Assembly: GCA_902766265.1 (NCBI GenBank)
Contig: CACXCY010000015.1
Coordinates: 1-7,346 of the forward strand
DNA from: an uncultured Bacteroidota bacterium
GTDB lineage: Bacteria; Bacteroidota; Bacteroidia; Bacteroidales; P3
Reading direction: 5' to 3'
Length of the DNA: 7,346 nt
Shown here: in pieces, positions 6,650-7,346 of the stretch
Layout of the letters: each line of letters starts with the position of its first letter
Position numbering within the stretch: position 1 is the first letter of the stretch
Translations under genes and position numbers: made by a program
The notes under the pieces: model-generated
Database searches by the model: none
Seen by the model: the letters and a program-made list of their open reading frames with translations, nothing else
Told to the model about the DNA's origin: nothing

Positions 6650-7069
6650 TTAAGAATTTGTCGCTTTGATGTAGTGCCCCTCGAACGCGCCCTGCTGTTC
6701 GGTGCCGGGGATGGTGTTGCCGGTCAGCACCATGTTGGTCGCAGTGATGGACGTCACAGTGAAAGAGTAAGTGTTGCTGTTGGGCGAGGTAACCTGTATG
6801 GAGTTGCCGTTGGCGCTCCAGCGGATGGGCTCGTCGCTGCTGCCGATGCGGCCTGTGCCATCGGCGTTCATGACGATGGTCATGGACATCCGGTGCTCCT
6901 CGCCGTTGATATAGATGTGCTCCGAATGCCAGGTGCCGACTATCTGGCCGGCAAGGTTATTGTTGGAGCCGCCTTGGTCGTTCTTGGTCTCCTTTTCGGT
7001 GCAGGCCGCCAGCGACACCACCAGTGCCGCCACAGCCAGGAATATCCATATTGATCTTAAGCTAATCAT
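6650..7069 (-). CDS. lipocalin-like lipoprotein
   Basis: A 139-residue lipoprotein. Residues 1-22 form a signal peptide with a long hydrophobic core (WIFLAVAALVVSL) and lipobox LAAC, placing the lipid on C23; TEKETKND follows, more mixed than a clean surface-export signal. The mature part starts with IVGTWHSEHIYINGEE, then MTIVMNADGTGRI, IRWSANGNSIQV, YSFTVTSITATNMVLTG and ends GHYIKA. The early G-T-W followed by about eight short alternating strands is the layout of small lipocalin-like proteins that are common as Bacteroidota lipoproteins; the family call is by pattern, without a profile search. Ligand and role are unknown. The start at 7069 is the only in-frame ATG that gives the whole signal peptide. 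It is the first gene of a two-gene minus-strand unit, with the promoter about 70-100 bases upstream. Predicted to be anchored in the inner or outer membrane facing the periplasm, or on the surface. Confidence 0.82.
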   Translation of the reverse strand: MISLRSIWIFLAVAALVVSLAACTEKETKNDQGGSNNNLAGQIVGTWHSEHIYINGEEHRMSMTIVMNADGTGRIGSSDEPIRWSANGNSIQVTSPNSNTYSFTVTSITATNMVLTGNTIPGTEQQGAFEGHYIKATNS

Positions 7070-7139
7070 ATTGAAAATGTTCTAATTGGTTGGCAAATAC
7101 AAGGCAATTGGCCATCGGTTTGTTTCGTCTTTCAAGATG

Positions 7140-7170
7140 CAAAGGTATGCACTTTTTTTGAATTGGCAAA
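7140..7170 (-). promoter_or_regulatory. Bacteroidota-type promoter for the two lipoprotein genes
   Basis: On the minus strand TTTG (7170-7167) is followed by exactly 19 bases and then TACCTTTG (7147-7140). This matches the primary sigma factor consensus of Bacteroides, TTTG at -33 and TAnnTTTG at -7, in both elements and in spacing. An A-run lies in the spacer when read on this strand. Transcription would begin near 7134, giving a leader of about 65 bases before ATG 7069. A poorer second -7 match, TGTATTTG, occurs at 7101-7094 inside the leader. Confidence 0.8.
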
Positions 7171-7193
7171 ATGAATGATTGTTGACTGCACCG

Positions 7194-7223
7194 TCTGAGG
7201 TAAGAAAAAAAATCGTACATTTG
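7194..7223 (+). promoter_or_regulatory. probable promoter for the gene starting at 7301
   Basis: TACATTTG at 7216-7223 fits the -7 consensus TAnnTTTG completely. The -33 element is weak: TCTG at 7194-7197, 18 bases upstream, is the nearest match to TTTG. A run of eight A residues lies in the spacer. Transcription would start near 7230. The leader that follows (about 70 bases) is strongly AT-rich and holds a tandem ATAACTAA pair at 7263-7278 before the A-rich bases ahead of the start codon. Confidence 0.6.
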
Positions 7224-7300
7224 CAAGTTCTACTATATAATGAATACTAACATATATTTATTATAACTAAATAACTAACAAAACAATAAAACCTAAAGAC

Positions 7301-7346
7301 ATGAAAACTGCAAACTTGAAAATATCACTTTCCGTCGCCATGATGC
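7301..7346 (+). CDS. start of an unidentified gene (cut by window edge)
   Basis: ATG at 7301 opens MKTANLKISLSVAMM, running off the right end after 15 codons. Two Lys residues followed by a hydrophobic, Ser/Ala/Val/Met-rich stretch suggest the start of a signal peptide, so an exported protein is likely but cannot be confirmed. Support for this being a real start is the upstream promoter element at 7216-7223, the A-rich leader (AACAAAACAATAAAACC) typical of Bacteroidota translation starts, and the lack of any competing frame. It is divergent from the lipoprotein pair and does not share its promoter. No function can be given. Confidence 0.6.
   Translation, partial: MKTANLKISLSVAMM

Noticed and set aside
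5957..7054. 365-codon open frame on the plus strand across the lipoprotein genes
   Set aside because: It starts in the repeat region and runs antisense to two genes that have clear lipobox signal peptides and a strong promoter. Its Val/Gly/Ala/Arg-rich translation shows no domain.

Overview
The window looks like chromosomal DNA of a Bacteroidota bacterium, most likely Bacteroidales and Prevotella-like. The evidence is: a PdxA whose first motif reads GDINGIGYEVI, the form I associate with this phylum; two lipoproteins, one with the acidic/Lys stretch after the lipid Cys that marks surface lipoproteins in Bacteroidota; start codons with A-rich leaders rather than clear Shine-Dalgarno sites; and promoter elements of the TTTG / TAnnTTTG type. 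The genus is inference.

Plus strand, 1-5753: the C-terminal end of an M28 zinc aminopeptidase, an M17 leucyl aminopeptidase, pdxA (vitamin B6 synthesis) and polA (DNA polymerase I). The first three are tightly spaced (32 and 11 bases) and could be one transcript; polA follows an 88-base gap and uses a GTG start. The two peptidases suggest peptide breakdown. PdxA and PolA are housekeeping. All catalytic residues of M17 and PdxA, and those of the polymerase and 5' nuclease parts of PolA, can be located. The proofreading motifs of PolA are missing.

Convergent junction, 5722-6061 (about 340 bases, no gene): a probable polA terminator, then six tandem 22-base units each built around an imperfect palindrome, then two copies of the perfect palindrome ACTCCGCGGAGT that together form a 14-bp inverted repeat, then a probable terminator for the minus-strand genes. 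This junction is the most unusual part of the window.

Minus strand, 7069-6062: two small lipoprotein genes 12 bases apart, a lipocalin-like one followed by one of unknown family, driven by a very good Bacteroidota promoter at 7170-7140. Facing away from it, a plus-strand promoter element at 7216-7223 leads through an AT-rich leader into a gene that starts at 7301 and is cut by the window edge.

I see no mobile element, RNA gene, CRISPR array or clearly new multi-gene system. The best candidates for something undescribed are the palindromic repeat lattice and the uncharacterised lipoprotein pair.
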